Source of the DNA: Pseudomonas linyingensis
GTDB taxonomy: Bacteria > Pseudomonadota > Gammaproteobacteria > Pseudomonadales > Pseudomonadaceae
Length of the DNA: 64,000 bases
Reading direction: 5' to 3'
Assembly: GCF_900109175.1 (NCBI RefSeq)
Contig: NZ_FNZE01000008.1
Coordinates: 62,001-126,000, forward strand
The notes beneath the pieces were generated by a model. The model saw only the letters and a program-made list of their open reading frames with translations. It made no database searches and was not told the DNA's origin. Below, piece by piece: positions 10,273-19,413 of this stretch (position 1 is the stretch's first letter; every line of letters starts with the position of its first letter). A program made the translations under genes and the position numbers.

Positions 10273-10956
10273 ATGAGCGGTGACGCGAAGCAAGCGGCAA
10301 GCAACTGGGACGTTGCCCCGGACGAACTGATTCAGCGCATCGGTCAGCTGACGCGCATGCTGCGTGACAGCATGCGCGAGCTCGGTTTGGACAAGGAGAT
10401 CGAGAAGGCGGCCGAGGCGATTCCCGACGCCCGCGATCGCCTCACCTATGTGGCGTCGATGACCGAGCAGGCTGCCGAGCGGGCGCTCAACGCCATCGAC
10501 CGCGCCCAGCCGCTGCAGGATGGCCTGGCGCAGGGTGCCGGCGAACTGGACAAGCGTTGGCAGGCCTGGTTTGAAAACCCCATCGAACTGGATCAGGCGC
10601 GCGAGCTGGTCGGCGACACCCGTGCCTATCTGGCCGAAGTGCCGCGTCAGACTCAGGCGACCCAGCGCGAGCTGATGGAAATCCTCATGGCGCAGGATTT
10701 CCAGGATCTCACCGGCCAGGTCATCAAGAAGATGAACGAGGTGATCCGCGAGATCGAGCACCAGCTGATCCAGGTACTGATCGAGAGCGTTCCGGAGGGC
10801 AGCGAGGCGATCATCCTCAAGCGTCTGGCCGAGAGCGAGTGGGAGCCGGAGAAGCCGAAGAGCCTGCTCAACGGCCCGCAGATCAAGCCGACCGCCGGCG
10901 ACGCGGTGGTCAATCAGGATCAGGTCGACGATCTGCTCGACCAGCTGGGGTTCTGA
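10273..10956 (+). CDS. cheZ: CheY-P phosphatase CheZ
   Basis: A 227-residue, largely helical protein that dephosphorylates CheY-P and so ends the tumble or reversal signal. The conserved catalytic stretch [14 protein letters not shown] (about residues 142-155) includes the Gln that activates the attacking water. The C-terminal tail [14 protein letters not shown] is the CheY-binding peptide, tethered by a Pro-rich linker. It follows cheY by 24 bases with GAGGAGACAGG as ribosome-binding region. It is the last che gene of this run; a hairpin lies just after it. Confidence 0.96.
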   Translation: MSGDAKQAASNWDVAPDELIQRIGQLTRMLRDSMRELGLDKEIEKAAEAIPDARDRLTYVASMTEQAAERALNAIDRAQPLQDGLAQGAGELDKRWQAWFENPIELDQARELVGDTRAYLAEVPRQTQATQRELMEILMAQDFQDLTGQVIKKMNEVIREIEHQLIQVLIESVPEGSEAIILKRLAESEWEPEKPKSLLNGPQIKPTAGDAVVNQDQVDDLLDQLGF

Positions 10957-10961
10957 AGTCT

Positions 10962-10982
10962 GGAGTGCCGCACCGGCACTCC
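10962..10982 (+). terminator. Hairpin after cheZ
   Basis: Perfect nine-base stem GGAGTGCCG / CGGCACTCC with a three-base CAC loop, five bases after the cheZ stop. The stem is strong, but the following bases (CGGTGACTTTCG) do not form a clean U-tract. It lies between convergent cheZ and the GGDEF gene. Confidence 0.55.
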
Positions 10983-11087
10983 CGGTGACTTTCGTCCATA
11001 TGGCAGGGTGTGCGCCGCCAGGCGTGCGGCGCCCGGAGGGCTTCGCCGGTTCGAGCCGCTGGCCAGCTCACCTGCCGGCCAGTCACC

Positions 11088-13544
11088 TCAAGAGAGCTGG
11101 CTCTCCATGACCTTCGGCAGGAGGCGCCTCGGCGGCGTGGTGGAGTGGAACAGCTGGAAACAGTTCTTGCCAGCGTATTTCGCCCGGTACATGGCCTGGT
11201 CGGCCTGCTGCAGCAACTGCTCGGCATCGACGCCTGGCTGTGGATAGAAGGTGGCACCAATGCTGGCGGAAACCTGCAGGGCCACCCCGGTGGCCATGAT
11301 GGGCTCTGCGACCGCGCGCAGCAGCCGTTCCAGTACGCTCTCGCAGTCCTGGGTGCGCTCCAGCCCCGCCAGTATGGCGACGAATTCGTCGCCCCCGATG
11401 CGCGCCAGGGTATCGATCTCGCGCAGGCCTGCCTTCATGCGTTGCGCGACGATGGCCAGGAGTTCGTCGCCGGCGTCGTGGCCATGGCTGTCGTTGACTT
11501 CCTTGAAGCCGTCGAGGTCCAGATAGATCACCGCCAGATGCTGGCGGTTCCGGTCTGCCATCGCCATTGCCTGCTGCATGCGGTCGGCGAGCAGCAGACG
11601 GTTCGGCAGGCCGGTCAGGGCGTCGTGGTAGGCGATGTGCTCAAGCTGCTTCTGCCGTGCCTTCATCGGCGTGATGTCGTTGAACAGCGCCACGTAGTTC
11701 TGTATCGCGCCCGTGTCTTCCTTGACCGCACTGATCGTCAGCAGTGCCACATAGATCTCGCCGCTTTTGTGGCGGTTCCAGGTCTCGCCGGACCAGTGGC
11801 CGGTGTCTGCGGCGGCCTGGCGCAGCGTCTGGAAGAATGCCTCGGGTTGGCGTCCGGCATGCAGTAGCCACGCAGGCCGGCCCAAGGCTTCTTGCCGGCT
11901 GTAGCCGGTGATCTGGGTGAAGGGTTGGTTGGCGTCGAGAATGAAGCCGGCACTGTCGGTAATGATGATGCCTTCGCGTGCGTGGCTGAACACGCTGGCC
12001 GCCAGTTGCAGGCGGACTTCCGTTTCCTTGCGTGCGGTGATGTCCTGGTGCGTACCGGACATCCGCAGGGGCCTGTCGTCGGCGTCCCACTCGAGGACGC
12101 GGCCGCGGTCCAGCACCCAGACCCAGCGGCCGTCCTTGTGACGCATGCGGACCTCGCATTCGTAGAGGTCGCTTTCCTGGCGAAAGCCGCGCTCCAGCTC
12201 TGCGTCGGAGCGCTTCAGGTCGTCGGGGTGGACGAGTCGTCTCCAGGTGTCGACGCGAATCGGCGACAGGTCGTCGAGCGTATGGCCGACGATTTCCGCC
12301 CAGCGCGCGTTGCATATGATGTTGCCGGTTGCAACGTCCCATTCCCAGGTGCCGATGTTGGTGCCCCAGATCACCCCGGCCAGGCGCTCGCTGAGCCCGC
12401 GGAACTCGCGCTGGCTCTCGCGCAGCGAGGTGGTCATTTCATCTGCGATCAGGTCGGCCCGGCGTCGGGTGTTGATCAGCGCCCAGGTGAGGCCGCACAA
12501 CAGCAGGCTGATGATGAAGACGGCGGCGAACTCTGCCCAGGGCGGAGCGAGCCGGGTGCTGGCGTCGAAGCTGCGCAGGGCGCTGTAGCGCAACGTCCAG
12601 GTGCGCCCGCCTTCGAGCTGCAGACGAGCGAGCTTGGCGAAGCGCGGCGGTTCATCGCGTCGGTCGGCCGAGCCCCGGCTGTCGTACAGCAGCGTTGCGG
12701 CGTCCAGGCGCTCCGCGCTATCGAAGATCTCCAGATCGATGCTCGCCAGCCGATCTTTGAGTATGGCCTCGATCATGTCGCTCATCCGGTAGGGGCTGTA
12801 GGTCCAGCCGAGCAGGACCTCGCGGCGCTGCCGGACCGTCCTGGGGAACACGCCCTGCGCATACACCGGGTAGTAGGCGAGGATGCCGGCCTGGATGTCC
12901 TGGTCGGTTTCCTGCATCAGAGTGACCTTGCCGGAAAAGGCCACCGCGCCGGTGTCGCGAGCCCGCTCCATGGCGGCGCGGCGGACCGGTTCGGACAACA
13001 TGTCGTAACCGAAGGCGCGCAGGTTGCGCCCGCTGAAAGGTTCGAGATAGACGATGCTGCTGTAGGACTCCCGCTTACCCGCAGGGGTGACCCGATAGTC
13101 CGGGAAGCCCTGGCCGCGGACGGTCTGCTGGTGAGCGTCGAGATTTGCGGCGGGGATGTACTGGCTGTAGCCGACGCCTTGGATGCCCCCGTAGACCTGA
13201 TCGAGGTTCAGCTGTTCGACATAGCGTTTCCAGCCTGCCCGGGTCACCTCGCCCGATGCCGAGAACAGTCCGGCAGCGCCGTGCAGCGTCTGGGCATAGG
13301 CGCTCATGTGCCAGTGGATGGCGGCCGTCATGCCCGTGGTTTCCGCCTCGAAGTGGTCATGCAAGGTCTGCTCGTGGCGCAGGTGCAGTTGGTTGAGGAT
13401 CAGGCTGAGGCAGGCGATGGCCAGCAGCAGAACCAGCAGGGCGGGCAGGAAGCGCTGGCGAACGGGGTGGGAGACGATTTTATTGTTATCTCTGGTCAAT
13501 CTTCGGGCGTCCTTTCCGGGGTGAAGCAGGCTGGTATGAGCCAA
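11088..13544 (-). CDS. CHASE-PAS-PAS-GGDEF membrane diguanylate cyclase
   Basis: An 818-residue inner-membrane protein. A membrane helix near residues 30-50 leads into a periplasmic CHASE sensor (about 60-330, with GVGYSQYIP and GYDMLSEPVRRAAM), a second helix near 340-360, then two PAS domains (about 385-510 and 515-635) and a C-terminal GGDEF domain with LARIGGDEFVAIL, so it should make c-di-GMP. The annotated TTG start is weakly supported; a second TTG at 13499 preceded by AAAGGACG is an alternative. It is transcribed against its neighbours and splits the che genes from flhB, which are normally adjacent in this cluster type. The ligand is unknown. Confidence 0.9.
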   Translation of the reverse strand: MAHTSLLHPGKDARRLTRDNNKIVSHPVRQRFLPALLVLLLAIACLSLILNQLHLRHEQTLHDHFEAETTGMTAAIHWHMSAYAQTLHGAAGLFSASGEVTRAGWKRYVEQLNLDQVYGGIQGVGYSQYIPAANLDAHQQTVRGQGFPDYRVTPAGKRESYSSIVYLEPFSGRNLRAFGYDMLSEPVRRAAMERARDTGAVAFSGKVTLMQETDQDIQAGILAYYPVYAQGVFPRTVRQRREVLLGWTYSPYRMSDMIEAILKDRLASIDLEIFDSAERLDAATLLYDSRGSADRRDEPPRFAKLARLQLEGGRTWTLRYSALRSFDASTRLAPPWAEFAAVFIISLLLCGLTWALINTRRRADLIADEMTTSLRESQREFRGLSERLAGVIWGTNIGTWEWDVATGNIICNARWAEIVGHTLDDLSPIRVDTWRRLVHPDDLKRSDAELERGFRQESDLYECEVRMRHKDGRWVWVLDRGRVLEWDADDRPLRMSGTHQDITARKETEVRLQLAASVFSHAREGIIITDSAGFILDANQPFTQITGYSRQEALGRPAWLLHAGRQPEAFFQTLRQAAADTGHWSGETWNRHKSGEIYVALLTISAVKEDTGAIQNYVALFNDITPMKARQKQLEHIAYHDALTGLPNRLLLADRMQQAMAMADRNRQHLAVIYLDLDGFKEVNDSHGHDAGDELLAIVAQRMKAGLREIDTLARIGGDEFVAILAGLERTQDCESVLERLLRAVAEPIMATGVALQVSASIGATFYPQPGVDAEQLLQQADQAMYRAKYAGKNCFQLFHSTTPPRRLLPKVMESQLS

Positions 13545-13594
13545 CAGGCTCGACCATGCGGGGTGGAGTCGGCGTCGGTCGCTGAATTTGTGAT

Positions 13595-13636
13595 GGAATT
13601 ATGGCATCAAGCCATTGATGTTAATAGGAATTATGG
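13595..13636. promoter_or_regulatory. Repeats in the divergent flhB / GGDEF intergenic region
   Basis: Within a locally AT-rich patch, GGAATTATGG occurs twice (13595-13604 and 13627-13636), starts 32 bases apart, about three helical turns. Between them lies the palindrome ATGGC-ATCAA-GCCAT (13601-13615). The patch sits about 170-210 bases before flhB, where a class II flagellar activator would bind. No clear sigma-70, sigma-28 or sigma-54 promoter was seen in this 261-base gap. Function is inferred from location only. Confidence 0.45.
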
Positions 13637-13805
13637 ATTTTGACGGGTTTCCGTCGGTCCTCTTGGAGTGGTTGTCCGGCGCGCCGATCTCGCCCGCCGC
13701 TCGATAAGCCGGCGAATCCTCACGCTGTTTCTCCGATTGGCGGAAGGCGTTCGGCTGCACAATGCCTTTTTGCCCGTATGAGTCGCCGCAGGCGCGCACA
13801 AGGCC

Positions 13806-14972
13806 ATGGCTGACGACAGCAGCGATCAGGACGACAAGACAGAAGCGGCGACACCCCGGCGCTTGGAAAAGGCTCGCGAAGACGGGCAGGTCGCCCGTTC
13901 CCGCGAATTGAGCACCTTCCTGCTGCTGCTCGGCGGTGTGGGCGGGCTGTGGGCGATGGGCAGTACGCTCTACGCCCAGCTTGGCCTGGTCATGGAGCAG
14001 TCGTTCCTGTTCGAGCGCAACGTGGCGTTCGATCCGGCGGTGATGGTCGCCCACTTCACCGGCTTGGCGCAGCACAGCCTGTTCGCCCTGCTGCCGCTGT
14101 TCATCCTGCTGCTGCTGATTGCCCTGGTGTCGCCCATGCTGCTGGGGGGCTGGCTACTGTCGGCCAAGTCGCTGGCCCCGCAGTTTTCCCGCCTCAACCC
14201 GATCAAGGGACTCGCGCGGCTGTTTTCCACCCACGCGCTGGCCGAGCTGGGCAAGGCGATCGCCAAGTCGCTGCTGGTCGGCGCGGTGGCGGTGCAGTTC
14301 ATCTCCAGCCATGTCGGCGAGATGATGGCGCTGATGAACCAGCCGCTGTCCCAGGCGCTGGCCAATGCGCTGAGTCTGGCGGCACAGGCCTGCGCCATGA
14401 TCGTGCTGACCCTGGTGGTGGTGATCGGTATCGACGTGCCCTACCAGCTGTGGAGCCATGCCAAGAAGCTGCGCATGAGCAAGGAAGACCTGCGCCAGGA
14501 GCACAAGGAGTCCGAGGGTGATCCGCACGTCAAGGGGCGCATCCGCGCCCAGCAGCAGGCGGTGGCGCGGCGGCGGATGATGAGCAAGGTGCCGACCGCC
14601 GACGTGATCGTCACTAACCCGACCCACTATGCCGTGGCGCTGGCCTACGAGGACGGCAGCATGGGCGCGCCCAAGGTGGTGGCCAAGGGCACCGAACTGG
14701 TCGCCGCGCGCATCCGCGAGCTGGGCGCCGAGCACGGCGTGCCGATGCTCGAAGCGCCGCCGCTGGCCCGCGCGCTGTACCGCCATGTGGATCTCGACAA
14801 GGAGATCCCCGCCGAACTGTATACCGCCGTGGCCGAGGTGCTGGCCTGGGCCTACCGGCTCAAGCGCGTGCGCGAGGAGGGCGGCGAGATGCCGCCGACC
14901 CCGCATGACCTGCCGGTCCCGGCCGAACTCGATGAACTCAACCGGCGCGACACGCCCGAGGAATCCCGATGA
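13806..14972 (+). CDS. flhB: Flagellar export switch protein FlhB
   Basis: A 388-residue inner-membrane component of the flagellar type III export gate; its cytoplasmic domain cleaves itself to switch export from rod/hook to filament substrates. The N-terminal half carries the four expected hydrophobic segments (about residues 35-55, 90-115, 145-165, 190-210). The self-cleavage motif NPTH is present in VIVTNPTHYAVAL (about residue 273). The N-terminus DDSSDQDDKTEAATPRR is typical. The stop overlaps the flhA start in ATGA, so the two are translationally coupled. It opens the flhB-flhA-flhF-flhG-like-flhE-fliA run. Confidence 0.97.
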   Translation: MADDSSDQDDKTEAATPRRLEKAREDGQVARSRELSTFLLLLGGVGGLWAMGSTLYAQLGLVMEQSFLFERNVAFDPAVMVAHFTGLAQHSLFALLPLFILLLLIALVSPMLLGGWLLSAKSLAPQFSRLNPIKGLARLFSTHALAELGKAIAKSLLVGAVAVQFISSHVGEMMALMNQPLSQALANALSLAAQACAMIVLTLVVVIGIDVPYQLWSHAKKLRMSKEDLRQEHKESEGDPHVKGRIRAQQQAVARRRMMSKVPTADVIVTNPTHYAVALAYEDGSMGAPKVVAKGTELVAARIRELGAEHGVPMLEAPPLARALYRHVDLDKEIPAELYTAVAEVLAWAYRLKRVREEGGEMPPTPHDLPVPAELDELNRRDTPEESR

Positions 14973-17053
14973 ATGCGCTGACCGTGTGGCTGAACGGTTC
15001 CGGCCTGCGCGCCGGTGGACAGGCGCGACTGCTCGCCGGGCCGCTGCTGATCATCCTCATCCTGTCGATGATGATCCTGCCGCTGCCGCCGTTCGCCCTC
15101 GACCTGTTCTTCACCTTCAACATCGCCCTGTCGATCATGGTGTTGCTGGTCAGCATGTTCACCCAGAAGCCGCTGGACTTCGCCGCCTTCCCGGCGATCC
15201 TGCTGTTCACCACGCTGCTGCGCCTGTCGCTCAACGTCGCCTCGACCCGGGTGGTGCTGATGAACGGCCACGAGGGCGGCGATGCGGCGGGCAAGGTGAT
15301 CGAAGCCTTCGGCCACTTCCTGGTCGGCGGCAACTTCGCCGTGGGCCTGGCGGTATTCCTGATCCTGGTGATCATCAACTTCATGGTCATCACCAAGGGC
15401 GCCGGGCGCATCGCCGAGGTGGGCGCGCGCTTCACCCTCGACTCGATGCCCGGCAAGCAGATGGCCATCGACGCCGACCTCAACGCCGGCCTGATCGGTG
15501 AAGACGAGGCGCGCAGCCGGCGCCGCGAGGTTTCCCAGGAAGCCGACTTCTACGGTTCGATGGACGGTGCCAGCAAGTTCGTGCGCGGCGACGCGGTGGC
15601 CGGCCTGGTGATCATGGCGGTCAACGTCATCGGCGGCCTGCTGATCGGCATGCTGCAGCACGATCTGGCTTTCGCCCAGGCGGCGGAAACCTATGTGCTG
15701 TTGACCATCGGCGACGGCCTGGTGGCGCAGATCCCGGCGCTGGTGATCTCCACCGCGGCCGGCGTCACCGTGTCGCGGGTCAATACCGACGAGGACGTCG
15801 GCCAGCAGATGATCGGCCAGCTGTTCCACAACCCGCAGGTACTGTGGCTGGCGGCCGGGGTCATGGGTCTGCTCGGCCTGGTGCCGGGCATGCCCAATCT
15901 GGTGTTCCTGCTGTTCACTGCGTTGCTGGGTACCCTGGCCTGGTGGATGGGGCGCCGCAAGGAGGAGCAGCTCCTCGACAAGGTGATCAATCCCGAACTG
16001 CCACCGCCGGCCGAGGCGCCGGAAGCCAGCTGGGACGACGTGCAGCTGGTGGATACCCTCGGCCTGGAGGTCGGCCACCGGCTGATCCCACTGGTCGATC
16101 AGCGCCAGCACGGCGAGCTGCTCGGGCGGATCAAGAGCGTACGCAAGAAGTTCGCCCAGGAGGTCGGCTTCCTGCCGGCCGTGGTGCATATCCGCGACAA
16201 CCTCGAGCTGGGCGCCAATACCTACGTGATCCGCCTCAAGGGCGTCGAGGTCGGCCGCGCCGAACTGCAACCGGGCAAGTGGCTGGCCATCGACCCGGGC
16301 CAGGTGTCCGGCAAGCTGGAGGGGCAGGCCACCACCGACCCGGCCTTCGGCCTGCCGGCGGTGTGGATCGACCTCGAGCAGCGCGAGCTGGCCCAGGTCT
16401 ACGGCTACACGGTGGTGGATGCCAGCACCGTGGCGGCCACCCATCTCAACCACCTGCTGCATCGCCATGCCAGCGACATGCTCGGCCGCCAGGAGGTCCA
16501 GCAGCTGCTCGACAAGCTCGGCGAGGACAACAAGGCGCTGGTCGAGGAGGTGGTGCCCAAGGCCATCAGTCTCACCACCCTGCAGCGCATCCTGCAGAGC
16601 CTGCTGGAGGAGGATGTGTCGATCCGCGACATGCGCACCATCCTCGATACCCTGGCCGAGCATGCCAGCGCGCAGAGCGATGCCCAGGATCTGGTCGCCG
16701 TGGTGCGCGTGGCCCTCGGCCGGGCCATCACCCAGCAGTGGTTCGCCGGTCAGGGCGAGCTGCGCGTGATCGGCCTCGACGCCAGCCTCGAGCAGGTGCT
16801 GGCCCAGGCCATGAACAACGGCGGCGCGCTGGAACCCGGGCTGGCCGGCAACCTCATGCAGCTGGCCGAAACCGCCCTCAACCGCCAGGAAGCCAACGGC
16901 GACGCGCCGGTGCTGGTGGTCCAGCACCGCCTGCGCGCCTTGCTCGCACGCTTCCTGCGCCGGCGCCTGCGTCACCTGGTGGTGATGTCGCTGGCCGAGA
17001 TTCCCGATGACCGCATGCTGCGCGTGACCAGCCTGATCGGAGGCAATAGTTAA
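14969..17053 (+). CDS. flhA: Flagellar export protein FlhA
   Basis: A 694-residue, full-length export gate protein. The N-terminal half has eight hydrophobic segments (about residues 20-320) including the FHIPEP-family stretch with RFTLDSMPGKQMAIDADLNAG, which holds the conserved loop between membrane helices 4 and 5. The C-terminal cytoplasmic half forms the nonameric docking ring for chaperone-substrate complexes. It overlaps flhB upstream (ATGA) and flhF downstream (TAATG). Nothing unusual was seen. Confidence 0.97.
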   Translation: MNALTVWLNGSGLRAGGQARLLAGPLLIILILSMMILPLPPFALDLFFTFNIALSIMVLLVSMFTQKPLDFAAFPAILLFTTLLRLSLNVASTRVVLMNGHEGGDAAGKVIEAFGHFLVGGNFAVGLAVFLILVIINFMVITKGAGRIAEVGARFTLDSMPGKQMAIDADLNAGLIGEDEARSRRREVSQEADFYGSMDGASKFVRGDAVAGLVIMAVNVIGGLLIGMLQHDLAFAQAAETYVLLTIGDGLVAQIPALVISTAAGVTVSRVNTDEDVGQQMIGQLFHNPQVLWLAAGVMGLLGLVPGMPNLVFLLFTALLGTLAWWMGRRKEEQLLDKVINPELPPPAEAPEASWDDVQLVDTLGLEVGHRLIPLVDQRQHGELLGRIKSVRKKFAQEVGFLPAVVHIRDNLELGANTYVIRLKGVEVGRAELQPGKWLAIDPGQVSGKLEGQATTDPAFGLPAVWIDLEQRELAQVYGYTVVDASTVAATHLNHLLHRHASDMLGRQEVQQLLDKLGEDNKALVEEVVPKAISLTTLQRILQSLLEEDVSIRDMRTILDTLAEHASAQSDAQDLVAVVRVALGRAITQQWFAGQGELRVIGLDASLEQVLAQAMNNGGALEPGLAGNLMQLAETALNRQEANGDAPVLVVQHRLRALLARFLRRRLRHLVVMSLAEIPDDRMLRVTSLIGGNS

Positions 17054-19413
17054 TGAGTGTCAGACGTTTTGTCGGAGCCAACAGCCGCGACGCCATGCGC
17101 CAAGTGCGTGCGGCGCTGGGCGAGGATGCCCTGATCCTGTCCAACCGGACGATTGCCGAGGGCGTGGAGATCCTCGCCATGGCCGACGACGAGCACCAGC
17201 GGCTGGTGCCCGAGCCGGCCGCTGCGGCCCCTGCGCCAACCCTGGCGCCGCGTCCAGCGCAGCCCCAGCAACAACCGGCTGCGGCGACCATGCCCCCCGG
17301 CATGCGCCAGCCACCGGCGCTGCCGCCGGCAGGCTTTGCCGCCCAGCGCGCCGCTGCCTACCAGCGCACCCAGGAGGAAGCCGCGCCGCCACCCCCGCAG
17401 CCGGCCGCGGTGGACTTCGCGGCGCTGGGCGAGCTGCTGCTCGGCGAGATGCAGGGCATGCGCGAACTGCTCAACCGGCAGATCACCCCGGCCGCCAGCG
17501 CGGACAGTGGGGCCGGGCGCCTGCGTCAGGTGCTGCTGCTGGCCGGCTTCGGCGCCCACCTGTGCGACGAGATCCTCGCCGCGCTGCCGGCCGAGCTGCA
17601 GCACGCCACGGTCAACGACCCGGCCGCTCGCGCCTGGCTGGAGCGCCAGCTGGCTGCGCGCTTGCCGGTGCCGGCCGACGAGAACGATCTGCTCGACGAG
17701 GGCGGCGTGCTGGCGCTGGTCGGCCCCACCGGCGTCGGCAAGACCACCACCACCGCCAAGCTGGCGGCGCGCTACGTGATGCGCCACGGCAGCGGCCAGG
17801 TCGCCCTGCTCAGCACCGACAGCTACCGGATCGGTGCCCACGAGCAGTTGCGCATCTATGGCCGCCTGCTCGGCGTCGAGGTGCAGGCGCTGCCCGCCGA
17901 GGCCGCACTGGACAGCGTGCTGGCTCAATTGGCCGGCAAGCGCCTGGTGATCATCGACACCATCGGTATGAGCCAGCGCGACCAGCGCCTGATCGGCCAG
18001 ATCGCCCAGCTCGGCGGTACCGGCCATCCGGTGCGCCTGATGCTGCTGCTCAACGCCGCCAGCCACGGCGACACCCTGGAAGAGGTGGTCGCTACCTACC
18101 AGCGTGCCGCCCGCGCCGCCGGTAGCCGCCTGGACGACTGCATCGTCACCAAGAGCGACGAGGCCGCCCGGCTCGGCCCGGTGCTGGATATCCTGATCCG
18201 CCACAACCTGCGCCTGCACTACCTGTCCAGCGGCCAGCAGGTGCCCGAGGATCTCCACCCGGCCAGCGCGCCGGCGCTGGTGCGTCAGGCCCTGGCCGCC
18301 AGTCAGGACTCGCCGTTCGTGGCTGCGGGTAGCAGCGCGCCGGCAGCCCCCGGCCAGCGCCTGGAAGCCCTGTCGCGCGGCCTGCTCGGCCATGGCCGGG
18401 CGATGGCTGCGGCGCTCGACGGCCTGCGCCGCGAGGTCGACGGCTTTGCCCTGCTCGAGGCCGCCTGGCAGCTCGCCGCGTTGCCGCGCAGCCTGCAGGG
18501 CGAGCGCCTCGCCGCGCTGCTCGCCGCCAGCCCGCTGTCCGACGCCGGGCTGCTGCTGTGGGGCCGCGCCGGCGCACTGCCGGGGCAGACCTGGCAGATG
18601 CCGCTGCTCACCCTCGATGCCCTGGGCCGCCTGCAGGTCCGCCCCTGGCTTGCCCACCAGTTGCCGGCCGGCGCTGCGGCGCGGCTGGAGTGGGCCGGCC
18701 AGCAGTGGCCGCAGGCCGATCACCTGCTGCCGGCCAGCCCGGATGCCGCCACCCTGCGCGCCTTGGCGGCGCAGGGCAGCGCCTGGCTGGCGGCGGCCAA
18801 GGGCAACAGCCGGGTCGACTACCTCGGCGAACGCTACTCCCTGCAGACTCTGGCCGAGATCGCCATGCCGCAGGCCAGCCTGCACTGCCGCTACCGCAGT
18901 CATGCCATGCAGCTCGACCTGGCACTGCTCGACGTCGGCCTCGACGCCGGTCGCGAGCGCGGCCAGCACAGTGGCCCCTGGCCGCTGCAGGCCTGGTTCG
19001 GCCAGCTGCACGATATCGACGGCGGTCGTCCGCCACAGCAACGCTTCTGGCTGGCCAGCAGCGCCACGGCGGGCGAGGAGGGTTTGCTCCAGCAGCAGAC
19101 GTTGCTGCTGCGCCAACTGCAGAGCGACGATCTGGTCAGTCTGACCGGCCGCGCCTGGCTGAGCCTGGAAGGGCTGTTCGATCCGCTGCAGGCCGAGCTG
19201 CGCCTGTTCCTCGCCACCGGACTGGCAGCCAGCGCCAGCCATCTGGAGCAGGCCGAGGGCGACTGGGCCATGGACGTGCGCGCTCAGCTGCTCAGCCTGG
19301 CCGGCGGTCGTCGCCAGCGCAGCGCCCAGCAGCAGCTGGATGCCCTGCTGCATCTGCTGGCCGCCCGTGACACCCTGCGCCAGGTGGCCGGCAGCGCAGC
19401 CGGCGTGTCCTGA
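17053..19413 (+). CDS. flhF: Flagellar SRP-type GTPase FlhF with long C-terminal extension
   Basis: A 786-residue protein, nearly twice the usual 370-450 residues. The N-terminal B region (1-120, opening MSVRRFVGANSRDAMRQVR) is followed by a Pro/Ala-rich linker, the N domain, and a complete SRP-family G domain (about 215-405) with P-loop GPTGVGKTTTT, LLSTDSYRIGAHEQL, DTIGM and VTKSDEA. FlhF GTPases dimerise at the pole and fix flagellar position and number. Residues of about 410-786 form an extra domain rich in Ala, Leu and Gln that I do not recognise. No frameshift explains the length: the frame is continuous and GC-typical. It overlaps flhA and the FlhG-like gene by one base each. Confidence 0.9.
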   Translation: MSVRRFVGANSRDAMRQVRAALGEDALILSNRTIAEGVEILAMADDEHQRLVPEPAAAAPAPTLAPRPAQPQQQPAAATMPPGMRQPPALPPAGFAAQRAAAYQRTQEEAAPPPPQPAAVDFAALGELLLGEMQGMRELLNRQITPAASADSGAGRLRQVLLLAGFGAHLCDEILAALPAELQHATVNDPAARAWLERQLAARLPVPADENDLLDEGGVLALVGPTGVGKTTTTAKLAARYVMRHGSGQVALLSTDSYRIGAHEQLRIYGRLLGVEVQALPAEAALDSVLAQLAGKRLVIIDTIGMSQRDQRLIGQIAQLGGTGHPVRLMLLLNAASHGDTLEEVVATYQRAARAAGSRLDDCIVTKSDEAARLGPVLDILIRHNLRLHYLSSGQQVPEDLHPASAPALVRQALAASQDSPFVAAGSSAPAAPGQRLEALSRGLLGHGRAMAAALDGLRREVDGFALLEAAWQLAALPRSLQGERLAALLAASPLSDAGLLLWGRAGALPGQTWQMPLLTLDALGRLQVRPWLAHQLPAGAAARLEWAGQQWPQADHLLPASPDAATLRALAAQGSAWLAAAKGNSRVDYLGERYSLQTLAEIAMPQASLHCRYRSHAMQLDLALLDVGLDAGRERGQHSGPWPLQAWFGQLHDIDGGRPPQQRFWLASSATAGEEGLLQQQTLLLRQLQSDDLVSLTGRAWLSLEGLFDPLQAELRLFLATGLAASASHLEQAEGDWAMDVRAQLLSLAGGRRQRSAQQQLDALLHLLAARDTLRQVAGSAAGVS

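Noticed and set aside
14852-16975. A 707-codon minus-strand frame opposite flhA
   Set aside because: FlhA on the plus strand is complete and conserved; the minus frame is a GC-driven shadow.
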